This document shows, one piece after another, positions 54,587-64,000 of a stretch of DNA of 64,000 nt (its first letter is position 1; each line of letters starts with the position of its first letter). The DNA is from Nostoc linckia FACHB-104 (GTDB taxonomy: Bacteria; Cyanobacteriota; Cyanobacteriia; Cyanobacteriales; Nostocaceae): the NCBI RefSeq assembly GCF_014696615.1, contig NZ_JACJQJ010000023.1:56911-120910 (forward strand). The letters are read 5' to 3'. The notes below the pieces were generated by a model. It did no database searches, was not told the DNA's origin, and saw only the letters and a program-made list of their open reading frames with translations. The translations under genes and the position numbers were made by a program.

Positions 54587-56215
54587 ATGTCAACTGAACT
54601 CAACTCAGATCTGCATCAGGCTGTTGAACTTCGCCGCAACTTTGCGATTATTTCACACCCCGACGCAGGTAAAACCACTCTGACCGAAAAACTTCTGTTA
54701 TACGGGGGTGCGATTCACGAAGCAGGCGCAGTCAAAGCCCGGCGTGCCCAGCGTAAGGCTACTTCAGACTGGATGGCGATGGAACAGCAACGGGGTATTT
54801 CGATTACATCTACAGTATTGCAGTTTGAATATCGTAGCTGTTATATCAACTTATTAGATACTCCTGGACACCAAGATTTCAGTGAAGATACGTACCGGAC
54901 TCTGGCAGCTGCCGATAATGCAGTGATGCTGATTGATGCGGCAAAAGGTTTAGAACCCCAAACTCGCAAATTATTTGAAGTTTGTAAGCTGCGCGGTATC
55001 CCCATTTTTACCTTTGTGAATAAACTCGACCGTCCTGGGCGCGAACCTCTGGAATTATTGGACGAAATCGAGCAAGAATTGGGATTGCAAACCTATGCAG
55101 TCAACTGGCCGATTGGCATGGGCGATCGCTTTAAAGGTGTATTTGACCGTCAAAATCAACAAATTCACTTATTTGAACGTAGCGCCCACGGTAGTAGAGA
55201 AGCGAAAGACACAATAGTTGATTTAGGCGATGCCAAAATTGAGGAACTGCTAGAACAGGATCTCTATTACCAACTGAAAAACGATTTAGAACTCTTAGAA
55301 GGAGTCGGGCCGGAACTAGATTTAGAGTTGGTGCATCAAGGAAAAATGACACCAGTATTCTTCGGTAGTGCCATGACTAACTTCGGGGTGGAGCTATTTT
55401 TGAAGCACTTCTTGGATTATGCCTTAAAACCAGGAACTCATAATAGTAGCGTTGGTGAAGTTCCCCCTACTTATCCAGAGTTTTCTGGCTTTGTCTTCAA
55501 ACTCCAGGCTAACATGGACCCGAAGCACCGCGATCGCGTGGCATTTATCCGCGTCTGCACGGGTAAGTTTGAAAAAGATATGACGGTGACTCACGCCCGC
55601 ACAGGCAAAATCGTCCGTCTGTCTCGCCCACAAAAACTTTTCGCTCAAGAGCGAGAATCAATTGATGTCGCTTATCCTGGTGATGTCATCGGTTTGAATA
55701 ATCCTGGCGTTTTTGCGATCGGTGACACTATTTATACTGGACAAAAGCTCGAATATGAAGGAATTCCTTATTTTTCACCAGAATTGTTTGCAACTTTAAG
55801 GAACCCCAACCCTTCCAAGTTTAAGCAATTTCAAAAAGGCATTTCGGAATTACGGGAAGAAGGTGCAGTGCAAATTATGTACTCCATTGACGAAGCCAAA
55901 CGCGATCCAATTTTAGCGGCGGTGGGTCAGTTGCAGTTCGAGGTAGTGCAGTTTCGCTTACAAAATGAGTATGGTGTAGAAACCATATTAGACTTGCTTC
56001 CCTATAGCGTTGCCCGTTGGGTTGAAGGCGGTTGGGAAGCGTTGAATGAGGTGGGACGAATATTTAACACCACCACAGTCAAAGACAACATGGGACGACC
56101 AGTATTGCTTTTCCGTAATGAATGGAATTGCCAACAATTACAGGGAGATCATCCCAAGTTAAAATTAAGCGCGATCGCCCCAGTGTATTCTACTCAGCAA
56201 TCAGTGGAGGGATAA
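54587..56215 (+). CDS. prfC: peptide chain release factor 3
   Basis: 542 residues, translational GTPase. G1 [20 protein letters not shown], switch and G2 region [13 protein letters not shown]3 [16 protein letters not shown]4 VNKLDR, then the RF3-type domains II and III ([33 protein letters not shown]). RF3 recycles RF1/RF2 from the ribosome after peptide release. It is distinguished from EF-G by the [13 protein letters not shown] and EDTYRTL segments and by length. ATG at 54587; no operon partner. Confidence 0.96.
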   Translation: MSTELNSDLHQAVELRRNFAIISHPDAGKTTLTEKLLLYGGAIHEAGAVKARRAQRKATSDWMAMEQQRGISITSTVLQFEYRSCYINLLDTPGHQDFSEDTYRTLAAADNAVMLIDAAKGLEPQTRKLFEVCKLRGIPIFTFVNKLDRPGREPLELLDEIEQELGLQTYAVNWPIGMGDRFKGVFDRQNQQIHLFERSAHGSREAKDTIVDLGDAKIEELLEQDLYYQLKNDLELLEGVGPELDLELVHQGKMTPVFFGSAMTNFGVELFLKHFLDYALKPGTHNSSVGEVPPTYPEFSGFVFKLQANMDPKHRDRVAFIRVCTGKFEKDMTVTHARTGKIVRLSRPQKLFAQERESIDVAYPGDVIGLNNPGVFAIGDTIYTGQKLEYEGIPYFSPELFATLRNPNPSKFKQFQKGISELREEGAVQIMYSIDEAKRDPILAAVGQLQFEVVQFRLQNEYGVETILDLLPYSVARWVEGGWEALNEVGRIFNTTTVKDNMGRPVLLFRNEWNCQQLQGDHPKLKLSAIAPVYSTQQSVEG

Positions 56216-56309
56216 TTCCGGACGCAAGCTATTAGCTGGGGAATCTAAACATTATGCGCTTGAGCATAAACGTGGATCAGTTAGAACAGATGGGAGTGCC
56301 AAAAATTCT

Positions 56310-58559
56310 ATGCCTTCACATGCCGAATCGTCTTTGGAGGCTGGTTTAGTTGCTCTAAAACAGGGAAATTATCCCACAGCGATCGCTCACCTGGAACCTG
56401 TGGCCAATAGCCAGAAAGATGGCAAAACTGGCTTACAGGCGCAGGTGGGCTTGGTTATGGCTTATGCGCGTAGTGGCCAAGTCCCCAAAGCGATCGCTGT
56501 GTGTAACAATCTGATTGTGAGTCCAAATCCGCAGGTTCAAGAGTGGGCAGAACGCGCTCTTGAACATTTAAAAAAGCATCAACAACGTAAAAAGACCTCA
56601 TCCAAAAATTCTGCAAATGGATTTGTTGCTTTTGATAATTCTTCTAAACCAGATGCGGTGCCTGTAAATACTCCATCCCCACAGCAGACCAATAATTCAG
56701 TGGTAAAAGCCACTAACAATACGGGCACGACATCAACCTTCCCAGCCAGTAGTATTAAAAATACCAATGTAGACACAATGATGGGAGCCAATTATATTGG
56801 TTCTCTCCATCGCCCACAACCTAAATTATTCACAATTTATTGGCGACACGCAGGGCGGGCAAAAGTTTGGCAACCCCTACATAAGCTAAATTTAATTCCT
56901 TTAAAATTGCTGGCTACTGGCACATTTTTCGCCCTATTTTGGGTGATGCGAGAAATGCTGAAGCTGGTAATGAGTTCATTAAATCAGATTTTAGTTAAAC
57001 TACCTTACTTAGAACCTTTGCCCTTGTTATATCGCAATCCAACTGTGGTTGTCATTGCGGTATTAGTTATAGCACTGGCTTTATCACCTTGGTTGCTAGA
57101 TCGGTTACTCACAAATTTTTATGGACAGCAAGAATTACCCAAAGAGCAATTAAATAATCGTAGTCGGGAAGCAATTCGGGTATTACAACGTTCTTGTCAA
57201 CAAAAAGGCTGGCCATTTCCCAAACTGCGAATTTTGCCAATGGCTGCTCCCATTGCTCTTACCTATGGTAACTTAGCTCGCAATGCCCGGATAGTCATCA
57301 GTCAAGGGCTATTAGATCAACTAGCTGATGATGAAATTGCCGTTATTTACGCCACGCAGTTAGGGCATATTCTTCACAAAGATTTTATGGTAATGTCTCT
57401 GATGTTGCTGGTGACCATGATTGTTCACAGAATATATCAGAGTATATCGGAGTGGGGTAACAGCATCTCATCGGAATTTGGGCGTTGGCCTGCTAGAGTT
57501 TTAGCTAGTCTTACCTATGGGATTTGGTGTCTACTGACTGGGATAGCTTTGTGGTTGTCGAAGTTGCGGCTTTATTATAGCGATCGCGCCGCCTCAGAAA
57601 TTACAGGTAATCCCAATGCTTTAACCCGCGCCTTACTCAAAATTTCCATTGGTGTAGCTGGTGATATTGCCAAACAAGAACAAACTAGTTGGCAGTTAGA
57701 AAGCTTAAATTTGGTAGCACCTGTTAGCCATCAACAAAGTATTTCTTTGGGTAGTCTAGCTGGTCAGGTTCCCTTTACATCATTATTGATGTGGGATAAT
57801 TTCAATCCCCATCGCCGTTGGTTCACTATTAATAATAGTCATCCCTTAATTGGCGATCGCATTCAACGCCTTAGCAAAATTGCCCGTCACTGGCATTTAG
57901 AACCAGAACTACATCTCATCAATGAGCAATCTTTAAGACCGAAAAAGCACCCTTTCTTTTTACAAATTGCTCCTTGGTTGGGCATTCCCTTAGGTTTGTT
58001 GTTTGCAGGCCTAATCTGGCTAGTTTGGCAGATAGCCTATGGACTTAAAATTTTAAACCTCAAATGGATATATGAAGATTGGTCTTTTGTCGCAGGTTGC
58101 TTGCTGATTGGCTTTAGCATCGGTATGGTTATCCGCATGAATTCTTTCTTTCCTGATATCCAACCTCATGCTTTACAAACTGACGATCGCCTACCCAGCC
58201 TTTTAGCCAACCCCTCAGCTATTCCTATCGATAGCATTAATGTCTGCCTTGCTGGTAAGCTCTTAGGCCGTCCGGGAATCAGTAATTCCCTAGCACAAGA
58301 CTTAATTTTGCAAACTAACACTGGGTTGGTGAAGTTGCACCACATTCCGTGGCTGGGACAATCCATAAATCCTCAGGACTTTATTGGTAGGCAAATTACA
58401 GTTACAGGTTGGTTCCGGCGCGGTGCAACCCCCTGGATTGACATTCAAACTATGCAAACCCAAAATGGTCAAACTGTTAACAGCGCTCATCCCATTTGGT
58501 CTACAGTCATCGCAGTTGCAGCCCAAGCTTGGGGCGCTTTTATTTTCCTCAGAGGCTAA
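56310..58559 (+). CDS. TPR + M48-like membrane protein with degenerate protease site
   Basis: 749 residues: an N-terminal TPR-like region (about 5-95; AGLVALKQGNYPTAIAHLEPV), a low-complexity linker (about 97-155), membrane helices (about 195-215, 245-265), an M48/HtpX-like domain (about 280-520), and two more helices and a beta-rich C-terminus (about 560-749). In M48 peptidases the zinc helix is HELGH. Here it is TQLGH (Thr349, Gln350, His353), so one ligand and the catalytic Glu are gone. The third-ligand segment (YYSDRAASEITGNP) lacks its Glu. The fold is clear; proteolysis is unlikely. The ligand is unknown. Confidence 0.85.
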   Translation: MPSHAESSLEAGLVALKQGNYPTAIAHLEPVANSQKDGKTGLQAQVGLVMAYARSGQVPKAIAVCNNLIVSPNPQVQEWAERALEHLKKHQQRKKTSSKNSANGFVAFDNSSKPDAVPVNTPSPQQTNNSVVKATNNTGTTSTFPASSIKNTNVDTMMGANYIGSLHRPQPKLFTIYWRHAGRAKVWQPLHKLNLIPLKLLATGTFFALFWVMREMLKLVMSSLNQILVKLPYLEPLPLLYRNPTVVVIAVLVIALALSPWLLDRLLTNFYGQQELPKEQLNNRSREAIRVLQRSCQQKGWPFPKLRILPMAAPIALTYGNLARNARIVISQGLLDQLADDEIAVIYATQLGHILHKDFMVMSLMLLVTMIVHRIYQSISEWGNSISSEFGRWPARVLASLTYGIWCLLTGIALWLSKLRLYYSDRAASEITGNPNALTRALLKISIGVAGDIAKQEQTSWQLESLNLVAPVSHQQSISLGSLAGQVPFTSLLMWDNFNPHRRWFTINNSHPLIGDRIQRLSKIARHWHLEPELHLINEQSLRPKKHPFFLQIAPWLGIPLGLLFAGLIWLVWQIAYGLKILNLKWIYEDWSFVAGCLLIGFSIGMVIRMNSFFPDIQPHALQTDDRLPSLLANPSAIPIDSINVCLAGKLLGRPGISNSLAQDLILQTNTGLVKLHHIPWLGQSINPQDFIGRQITVTGWFRRGATPWIDIQTMQTQNGQTVNSAHPIWSTVIAVAAQAWGAFIFLRG

Positions 58560-59186
58560 GAGCTAGAGACAGGGAAGCAGAGAAAGATAATGCCCAATGC
58601 CCAAAAATGTTACGAAAATTTGCAATTATTGCTAGCAAGTGTTACATTTATTTACATAAACATTTCTAATTAATATAACTCAGCAGTCCAGCTTAGTTAT
58701 TAATTACCAACGCTTGCGCCAATCCATCTTTGTGATTCTCCCAACACAGCAGTAAACCGACCAGCCACCGGCTGGTTTTTGTTTCCTATTGTTTCCTCTT
58801 GAGAAAAAATTGTATTTTATGTTACGATTCGATTATACGAATATGCCAGAAATGTATGCGCTGAACTAGCTACGTAGAAAATACCGTGATAATGTAAGGA
58901 ATGGTGTTTAATTCTGCGAACAGGGGCATAGGAAAACGTTTACTTTAGCAGGCAGTAAACTATTAAATTACAATTCTTATAACTAAAGGTGGTATTTAAT
59001 TGAGCTTAGTTTGCTATTTGGCATTAAACAAGCTTGAGCCCGACGAAAAATTGTATTGTATAGGTTGACAGTTGTGAGTAAAAAATTGGTTTATGGCAGT
59101 CTTGGGAAATAGCATATATTTGAAAGCCAAAGCCAAGTGATTGTTTTCTCATTTGCCTTGTTCATTCAACTCTGGAGGTATAGTTC
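58560..59186. other. intergenic region, possible small RNA and long rbp leader
   Basis: About 627 bp. A terminator is present near 58760 (separate entry). The remaining 400 bp before the RRM gene may be a long 5' leader, a feature known for cold-regulated cyanobacterial rbp genes; GGAGG at 59173-59177 is the ribosome-binding site. Confidence 0.5.
58760..58784 (+). terminator. terminator, gene upstream uncertain
   Basis: A perfect 7-bp stem ACCAGCC-ACC-GGCTGGT followed by TTTTGTTT. It is 200 bp after the M48-like gene, so it may end that transcript or a short RNA encoded between 58660 and 58780. Confidence 0.7.
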
Positions 59187-59687
59187 ATGTCTGTTCGCCT
59201 ATATATAGGCAATTTGCCAAAAGAAGAAATAGATCGTCAAGAACTGCAAGCAGTTTTTGCTGCCGAAGGTGATGCTGTCACCACAAAATTAATTAAAGAC
59301 CGAAAAACAGGCAAATGCCGTGGCTTCGGCTTTCTGACAGTGAATAATGATGAACAAGCAGATCAAATTATTGAAAAGTATAATGGTCAATTGTTCAAAG
59401 ACACTGCCATCAAGCTAGAGAAGGCATTACCACGCACTAAAGGCGACGAAGGTGACGAGCAAGCACCCAAACCGACCCAAAGCGCTGGTAGCAGTAATCC
59501 TGCTCCTGTTACCCATAAAGAAAGCAACCGTCGCGAGAAATCTTCTAAGAAGCCTCGGCGTGGTGCTGCTAGCAGCGGACGCGAAACAACTACAACATCT
59601 GACTCAGATGCTATTCGTCCAGATCCCCGTTGGGCTTCTGAATTAGAAAAGCTGAAGCAGATGCTAGCTGCACAAACTACAAATTAA
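59187..59687 (+). CDS. rbp: RRM RNA-binding protein
   Basis: 166 residues. One RRM (about 3-80) with RNP2 LYIGNL and RNP1 KCRGFGFL. A Pro/Ser/Lys-rich, low-complexity tail follows (KKPRRGAASSGRE) and a short helical end (ASELEKLKQMLA). Most cyanobacterial Rbp proteins are shorter with a Gly-rich tail; this belongs to the longer basic-tail type. Such proteins bind mRNA and are often cold-induced or direct thylakoid mRNAs; the exact paralogue is not assigned. Ribosome-binding site GGAGG is 9 nt before the ATG. Confidence 0.9.
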   Translation: MSVRLYIGNLPKEEIDRQELQAVFAAEGDAVTTKLIKDRKTGKCRGFGFLTVNNDEQADQIIEKYNGQLFKDTAIKLEKALPRTKGDEGDEQAPKPTQSAGSSNPAPVTHKESNRREKSSKKPRRGAASSGRETTTTSDSDAIRPDPRWASELEKLKQMLAAQTTN

Positions 59688-59702
59688 TCTTGATGCAAAA
59701 GC

Positions 59703-59755
59703 AATTAAAAATTAAAAATCAGAATTTTTTTGATTTTTAATTTTTAATTTTTTTA
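59703..59755 (+). terminator. terminator after the RRM gene
   Basis: A perfect 19-bp inverted repeat (AATTAAAAATTAAAAATCA / TGATTTTTAATTTTTAATT) with a 9-nt loop, followed by more T. It lies 15 bp after the stop. All A/T apart from one C-G pair. Confidence 0.85.
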
Positions 59756-60352
59756 CTTACTGGAATACCACGGCAAAAAATTTACAATACCATATAGCAT
59801 TTTGCCTGTGAGGCAAACAAGATTACCTTTTCTAGAGTATAGTTGAGGTTTTTGTTATTTGTATGTATATTTTGGCATGGAGTCCAGTTTTGTTTTAGTT
59901 TAGATATTAAGTGTTTTTATCCGCGATTAGCTATTAACTCTTTGGACTTTTTTGATAAGTCAATCACGGGGAAATTACACAAACAAAGGTTAAAAATCCT
60001 CAGTTCATTATTCAAAGTTCCCTATCTTGCAGCTAATTTTCTGTGTTATAAATTACACAAGCAATTATAGGACTAGGTATGCCAATCTCTCCTCTAACCT
60101 CTAGTCCTTAGCCCTTATTTTCATTACAGTTCCCATCAACCACATTCTGGAACAGAAATCAGTTATTCTGTTCCCGCTTTGGATAATTTTGTGATAAAAA
60201 ATCATAAAAAATCGTAAAATCTACTGTTGCGATGGGAATAATATCCCTAGCAGGCCATCGTCAGAGATTTTTTGCAATGTCGAGTAGGGACTGTAGAAAT
60301 TTAAAAGCAAAGGTGAATACCTGAGTTATGCAAAAGTTGGGGAAAAAATTGT
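59756..60352. other. intergenic region before the multi-receiver regulator
   Basis: About 597 bp. A TTG-initiated frame at 59843-60070 has an unusual Phe/Cys-rich product and is rejected. Nothing else supported. Confidence 0.45.
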
Positions 60353-62218
60353 GTGAAAATTCTTTTAATAGAAGATGACAAGCAGACAAATTTAGTCCTA
60401 GCCAAAGCGCTTTCAACTCTGAATTACCAAATAGAGACCACTAACGATGGTGAAACTGGGTTAGAGTTGGCTAAAGCATTTGATTATGACTTGCTGATTT
60501 TGGACGTGATGCTACCGAAATTGGACGGGATTAGTCTTTGTCGCCAACTCCGCTTGGAAGGATCTCAAGTACCCATTCTTATGCTGACTGCTAAAGAAGA
60601 TATCAGTATGCGTGTCATGGGTTTAGAGGCGGGAGCAGATGACTATATTAACAAACCGTTTGAGCTATCAGAGTTGATCGCCAGAATCCGAGCGTTAATG
60701 CGGCGAGGTAAGACAATTCTCGCAAAGGTGCTAGTTTGGGAGAATTTAGAGCTTGATATTAATATTAAAGAAGTCACCTATGCAAGTAAGCGTCTGCACC
60801 TTACCCCTAAAGAGTATGGTTTGTTAGAACTCTTTTTGCAAAATCCGCGCCGGATATTTAGTAGAAGTGTTTTACTAGATAGAATTTGGTCTGCTGATGA
60901 GTTTCCTGGGGAAGAAGCTGTGACAACCCAAATTAAAGGTTTGCGCCAGAAGCTCAAAGCCGCAGGAATGACTGCAGATTTCATAGAAACAGTATATGGT
61001 TTAGGTTATCGGCTTAAAGAACCGCAAAATCAGCCGCAAAAGCAAAATCTTCCCAATGCGAATTTGTCAGAAAGAGAGCAAGCCGAAGCCAAAGTCATGG
61101 CTGTAGTAGCAAATATGCGGGAAGAGTTTCTCAAAAGTTTTAGCGAAAAGTTTGAGTTATTAGAACAGGCGATCGCGCAATTATCAAGTGTAACTCCAGA
61201 TAAGCGGATATTAAAACAAGCACAGGCAGAAGCTCACCGTTTAGCTGGTTCTTTAGGATGTTACGGTTTTCTTGAAGGTTCTAAAATAGCTCGTGACATA
61301 GAACAACTGCTAGAAAGATACACTGTTCCATATCAAAGAATAGCTTTGCAGTTGGTAGAGTTAGTGAAATTACTCAAACAAACATTGCAGCAACAGCCAT
61401 CTTCACCAGTTAACCCTGCCAATGCTCAAATTACATCATCAGCAAACCTACTAATTGTTGATGATGATATCAATCTGACGGAGCGTATTAAATTAGAAGC
61501 CATATCCTGGGGTTTTCATGTAGAGGTAGCAGCAGATATCAAAACCGCGAGAACCATACTGTCCTTAAATTCAGTTGAAGTCATCTTACTTGATTTATCA
61601 TTTCCTGCTAAAGAAGAGAATGGTTTAACTTTTCTAGCAGAACTAAGTGAGACACATCCAGAGATTCCTGTTTTAGTCTTGACTACTAATAATCAACTGC
61701 AAAACAGGGTAGAAGCTGCTCGTTTAGGCGCACAGAGCTTTTTAAACAAAACTATGTCTGCTGTGGAAGTGTTGACCGCTATTAATATAGCTCTCAACCA
61801 ACAAACTGCTACAGATGCAAAAGTTTTAGTTGTAGATGACGATCCGCTCATACTCAAGAAGGTTACTACTTTACTTTCACCTTGGGGATTACAAGTTACA
61901 CCATTACAAGAGTCTCAAAGATTTTGGGAAGTCTTAGAATCTACTAAACCCGATCTGTTAATTTTAGACATTGAGATGCCAGATTTTAATGGTATAGAAT
62001 TATGCCAAATAATCAGGAATGATCATTGTTGGCATCGCTTACCAATTTTGTTTCTCTCTGCCCATTTTGAACCGGAAATACTCTATCAAGTTTATTTAGT
62101 TGGAGCCGACGACTACATCAGAAAACCAATTGTAGAACCAGAATTAATTGCTCGGATTCTAAATCGGTTAGAACGAACACATCTGAGCAAAAAATTATTA
62201 CATAAATATTACCAGTAG
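60353..62218 (+). CDS. multi-domain response regulator: REC - wHTH - HPt - REC - REC
   Basis: 621 residues. REC1 (about 1-118; Asp51 in LLILDVMLPKLDG), an OmpR-type winged helix (about 128-222; RLHLTPKEYGLLELFL, GLGYRLKE), an HPt domain (about 250-345; His295 in AEAHRLAGSLGCYG), REC2 (about 365-480; Asp414 in ILLDLSFP) and REC3 (about 490-610; Asp539 in LLILDIEMPDFNG). It could pass phosphate between its own receivers and HPt and bind DNA. No kinase is encoded nearby. It starts with GTG at 60353. Two single-receiver genes follow and probably belong to the same phosphorelay. Confidence 0.9.
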   Translation: MKILLIEDDKQTNLVLAKALSTLNYQIETTNDGETGLELAKAFDYDLLILDVMLPKLDGISLCRQLRLEGSQVPILMLTAKEDISMRVMGLEAGADDYINKPFELSELIARIRALMRRGKTILAKVLVWENLELDINIKEVTYASKRLHLTPKEYGLLELFLQNPRRIFSRSVLLDRIWSADEFPGEEAVTTQIKGLRQKLKAAGMTADFIETVYGLGYRLKEPQNQPQKQNLPNANLSEREQAEAKVMAVVANMREEFLKSFSEKFELLEQAIAQLSSVTPDKRILKQAQAEAHRLAGSLGCYGFLEGSKIARDIEQLLERYTVPYQRIALQLVELVKLLKQTLQQQPSSPVNPANAQITSSANLLIVDDDINLTERIKLEAISWGFHVEVAADIKTARTILSLNSVEVILLDLSFPAKEENGLTFLAELSETHPEIPVLVLTTNNQLQNRVEAARLGAQSFLNKTMSAVEVLTAINIALNQQTATDAKVLVVDDDPLILKKVTTLLSPWGLQVTPLQESQRFWEVLESTKPDLLILDIEMPDFNGIELCQIIRNDHCWHRLPILFLSAHFEPEILYQVYLVGADDYIRKPIVEPELIARILNRLERTHLSKKLLHKYYQ

Positions 62219-62231
62219 TCAGGGTGATACC

Positions 62232-62612
62232 ATGCCACAAAAACGAATTTTGGTCATTGATGATGAAAAAAATCTATGTACAGTGATTAAAGCTTGTTTA
62301 GAAAATATTGGACATTGGCAAGTCCTGGTGGCACAGTCTGGTACTGAAGGACTAGCCGTAGCAAAAAGTGAACACCCTGATGCAATTCTCTTAGATGTGA
62401 TGATGCCAGATATTGATGGAATGTCACTTTTTCACAGCTTGCAAGACAATTTAACTACTAATGCAATTCCAGTAATTTTATTAACAGCTAAAGTACAAAC
62501 AGTAGATTTAAACGAATTTTCCCAATTGGCAATTGCAGGGGTGATTTCTAAACCGTTTGATCCTTTGCGTTTATCAGAACTAGTTGCCAATACTCTAGGA
62601 TGGAAGTCTTAG
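62232..62612 (+). CDS. CheY-like single-domain response regulator
   Basis: 126 residues, REC only. Acidic pair in VIDDEKN, phospho-acceptor in AILLDVMMPDIDG, Thr in LLTAK and Lys in ISKPFDP. It starts 13 bp after the multi-receiver gene, so it is probably its cotranscribed partner. It is a close paralogue of the gene at 63187 (both ending PFDPLRL...GW). No output domain, so it acts by protein contact or as a phosphate sink. Confidence 0.9.
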   Translation: MPQKRILVIDDEKNLCTVIKACLENIGHWQVLVAQSGTEGLAVAKSEHPDAILLDVMMPDIDGMSLFHSLQDNLTTNAIPVILLTAKVQTVDLNEFSQLAIAGVISKPFDPLRLSELVANTLGWKS

Positions 62613-63186
62613 GGCTTAAAATCAGCAAATCTCCCAATGCTGGAATAACAGGGGAGTAGAGAATAGGGAAAAAAGCTATTTGGGTTTTAGGAAGTTGTTG
62701 CGAAAATCACATAGCAGTTCTCTATTAGTGCGATCAATTGGAACTAAGCTAAAAGTCAGTATCCCATTTATTTTTTATTTTTCGCCAGATAAAATACCTC
62801 ATAATTTCCTCATAATTATTTTTTAGTCTAAATGGTATGTTTAGTTGGGAAACGGTAAACAATGGGAAGATAAAGAAATAGTCTGGCTGACTATTTATCT
62901 TCCTTCAGCTGGTTAAATATCAGCTGATACGCGCTTAGATAATCTATTCTTCGATTCAAGTTTTCCTTTGTTCAGAGGAGTCAGCACCTATAGCGAATCG
63001 CAAGCAACTTCTACCCTATTGGGTAAGTAAGCTAGGCGTAGCGTCTCCTATGGGAAAGTTCGCTGGCGTTTCAATATCGAATCTTGTGTTGGGATGACGA
63101 CTATTAATAACCCGATCACGAGATCTAGGGTAACTGAGTAATCGCGTATCTATAGTATTTTGATACTGAAAATTAGTGTTTGTAAT
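62613..63186. other. intergenic region between the two CheY-like genes
   Basis: A 574-bp spacer with a GC-rich dispersed repeat at about 63033-63070 (GCTAGGCGTAGCGTCTCCTA type). The long gap suggests the second gene has its own promoter. No other gene seen. Confidence 0.5.
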
Positions 63187-63564
63187 ATGTCTAGAAAACG
63201 TATTCTTTTGATTGATGATGAAAAATCACTGTCTACTGTGATTCAAGCCTGTCTAGAAAACTTAGCCGATTGGACAGTACTAAAAGCTGAATCAGGTAGA
63301 GAAGGCTTACTGAAAGCCCAAACTGAAAAGTTGAATGCTATTTTGCTTGATGTGATGATGCCTGATGTAGATGGATTTACTGTGTTACAAGAGTTAAAAA
63401 ATAATCCTGTCACACAAAGCATTCCAGTTATGTTGATCACTGCTAAAGTGGAGCCTACCAAACATGAACAATATGCCCAGTTAGGAATCGCAGGTGTGAT
63501 TAACAAACCATTTGACCCGTTAAGGCTGGCGGAACAGGTAGCAGGTATTTTGGGTTGGAATTAA
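63187..63564 (+). CDS. CheY-like single-domain response regulator
   Basis: 125 residues, REC only, beginning MSRKRILLIDDEKSLSTVI. Phospho-acceptor in AILLDVMMPDVDG, then LITAK and INKPFDPLRLAEQVAGILGW. The strong likeness to the product of 62232 points to a local duplication. ATG at 63187 is used; the frame from 63160 adds nine unrelated residues. Confidence 0.9.
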   Translation: MSRKRILLIDDEKSLSTVIQACLENLADWTVLKAESGREGLLKAQTEKLNAILLDVMMPDVDGFTVLQELKNNPVTQSIPVMLITAKVEPTKHEQYAQLGIAGVINKPFDPLRLAEQVAGILGWN

Positions 63565-64000
63565 TAGCAATTTTAGATGGAGAATTTGGGATTTTGAATT
63601 AAAAATCTTGATCATCAGATAATTTCGTAAATTTCCAAAAATACTATCTATCCTAATTTCGGGTCAGATTATCAACGATTGTAATATACCAGCTAATCCC
63701 TACGAGCAATTCAAACTTTAAATTAAAGGAATTCAGTGAGCAAGATTCAATATATAAAGGTGTGTTGTGCAGTAAGCTAACGCACCTTAAATTGGTTTTG
63801 GTTATAGCATTTTGGTGCGTTGTGCTACGCGACAATACACCCTACAAGTATTTCAAAAATCAAATATGAATCCTATACAAGTATAATAACTTTTATATTC
63901 AGGGTAAGCTCATCTAATTCGGTATAATTTAAGCTTGACAAATTAATTAAGATAAGCATAAACAAAGATGTAAAAAACGCACTTGACTCAAGAGCAAGAT
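63565..64000. other. 3'-end spacer with dispersed repeats
   Basis: About 436 bp to the window end. It carries two GGTGCGTTGTG / ACGCACC-type motifs (about 63760-63830) and GATTCATATTTGATTTTTGA + A in inverted orientation at 63852-63872, matching 52355-52375. No gene is seen before the edge. Confidence 0.5.

Noticed and set aside
59843..60070. 75-residue Cys/Phe-rich frame
   Set aside because: TTG start in an AT-rich spacer with no ribosome-binding site; composition unlike neighbours.

Overview
The window looks like a chromosomal segment of a filamentous, heterocyst-forming cyanobacterium (Nostoc/Anabaena/Calothrix-type). It carries photosystem I genes (psaF, psaJ, psaL), solanesyl diphosphate synthase for plastoquinone, a Tic22 homologue, heterocyst genes (hetZ-patU), paired septal amidases (amiC1, amiC2), many HIP1 octamers (GCGATCGC), and the dispersed short repeats typical of Nostocales. 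From memory, the order mreDCB / ssb / amiC1-amiC2-murI / sds / hetZ-patU / psaL-psaJ-psaF / tsaD / tic22 / prmC / histidine kinase parallels the all0085-alr0117 stretch of Anabaena sp. PCC 7120. That comparison is recall, not a search.

Layout. 1-2.3 kb: the end of an ABC transporter ATPase gene, an OmpR-type response regulator and a small conserved cyanobacterial protein. 2.6-12 kb is the accessory-looking part. It holds a short STAND ATPase with a vMAP-type N-terminal HTH but no WD40 sensor, queD, small unknowns, ribD, and a 1254-residue CHAT protease-NB-ARC-TPR protein. A MITE-like element and a strict 12 x 21-bp tandem array follow it. 12-28 kb is the cell-shape and wall block: mreB-mreC-mreD, ssb with a LexA box, a SIMPL protein, an EVE protein, a CPA2 antiporter, tandem amiC genes and murI. 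It ends with a possible structured RNA and sds. 28.5-34.9 kb: hetZ overlapping patU (a single intact gene here), a large transglutaminase-fold membrane protein, remA and gmk. 35-38 kb: psaL, psaJ, psaF and tsaD. 38-46 kb: a hydrolase, an ACT-like protein, two GNAT acetyltransferases, tRNA-Pro, tic22, prmC, a Sua5/TsaC protein and a sensor-kinase-like gene. 46-54 kb: a nonsense-disrupted pseudogene, secD-secF, pdhB, an XRE/AT-hook regulator and hemB. 54-64 kb: prfC, a TPR/M48-like membrane protein, an RRM protein, and a multi-receiver response regulator followed by two CheY-like proteins.

The main themes are peptidoglycan growth and septum perforation (mre, amiC, murI), heterocyst patterning (hetZ, patU, the kinase-like gene), photosystem I assembly, and phosphorelay signalling. 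I see no complete new multi-gene defence operon. The best leads are the CHAT-STAND and vMAP-STAND proteins within 9 kb, three proteins that keep an enzyme fold but have lost catalytic residues (transglutaminase, M48 peptidase, histidine kinase), the conserved short upstream reading frames that overlap both amiC start codons, the 21-bp array, and an unassigned structured RNA candidate near 25.4-25.75 kb. Domain calls rest on motif recognition by eye. Start codons were moved inward where the upstream part looked non-coding.
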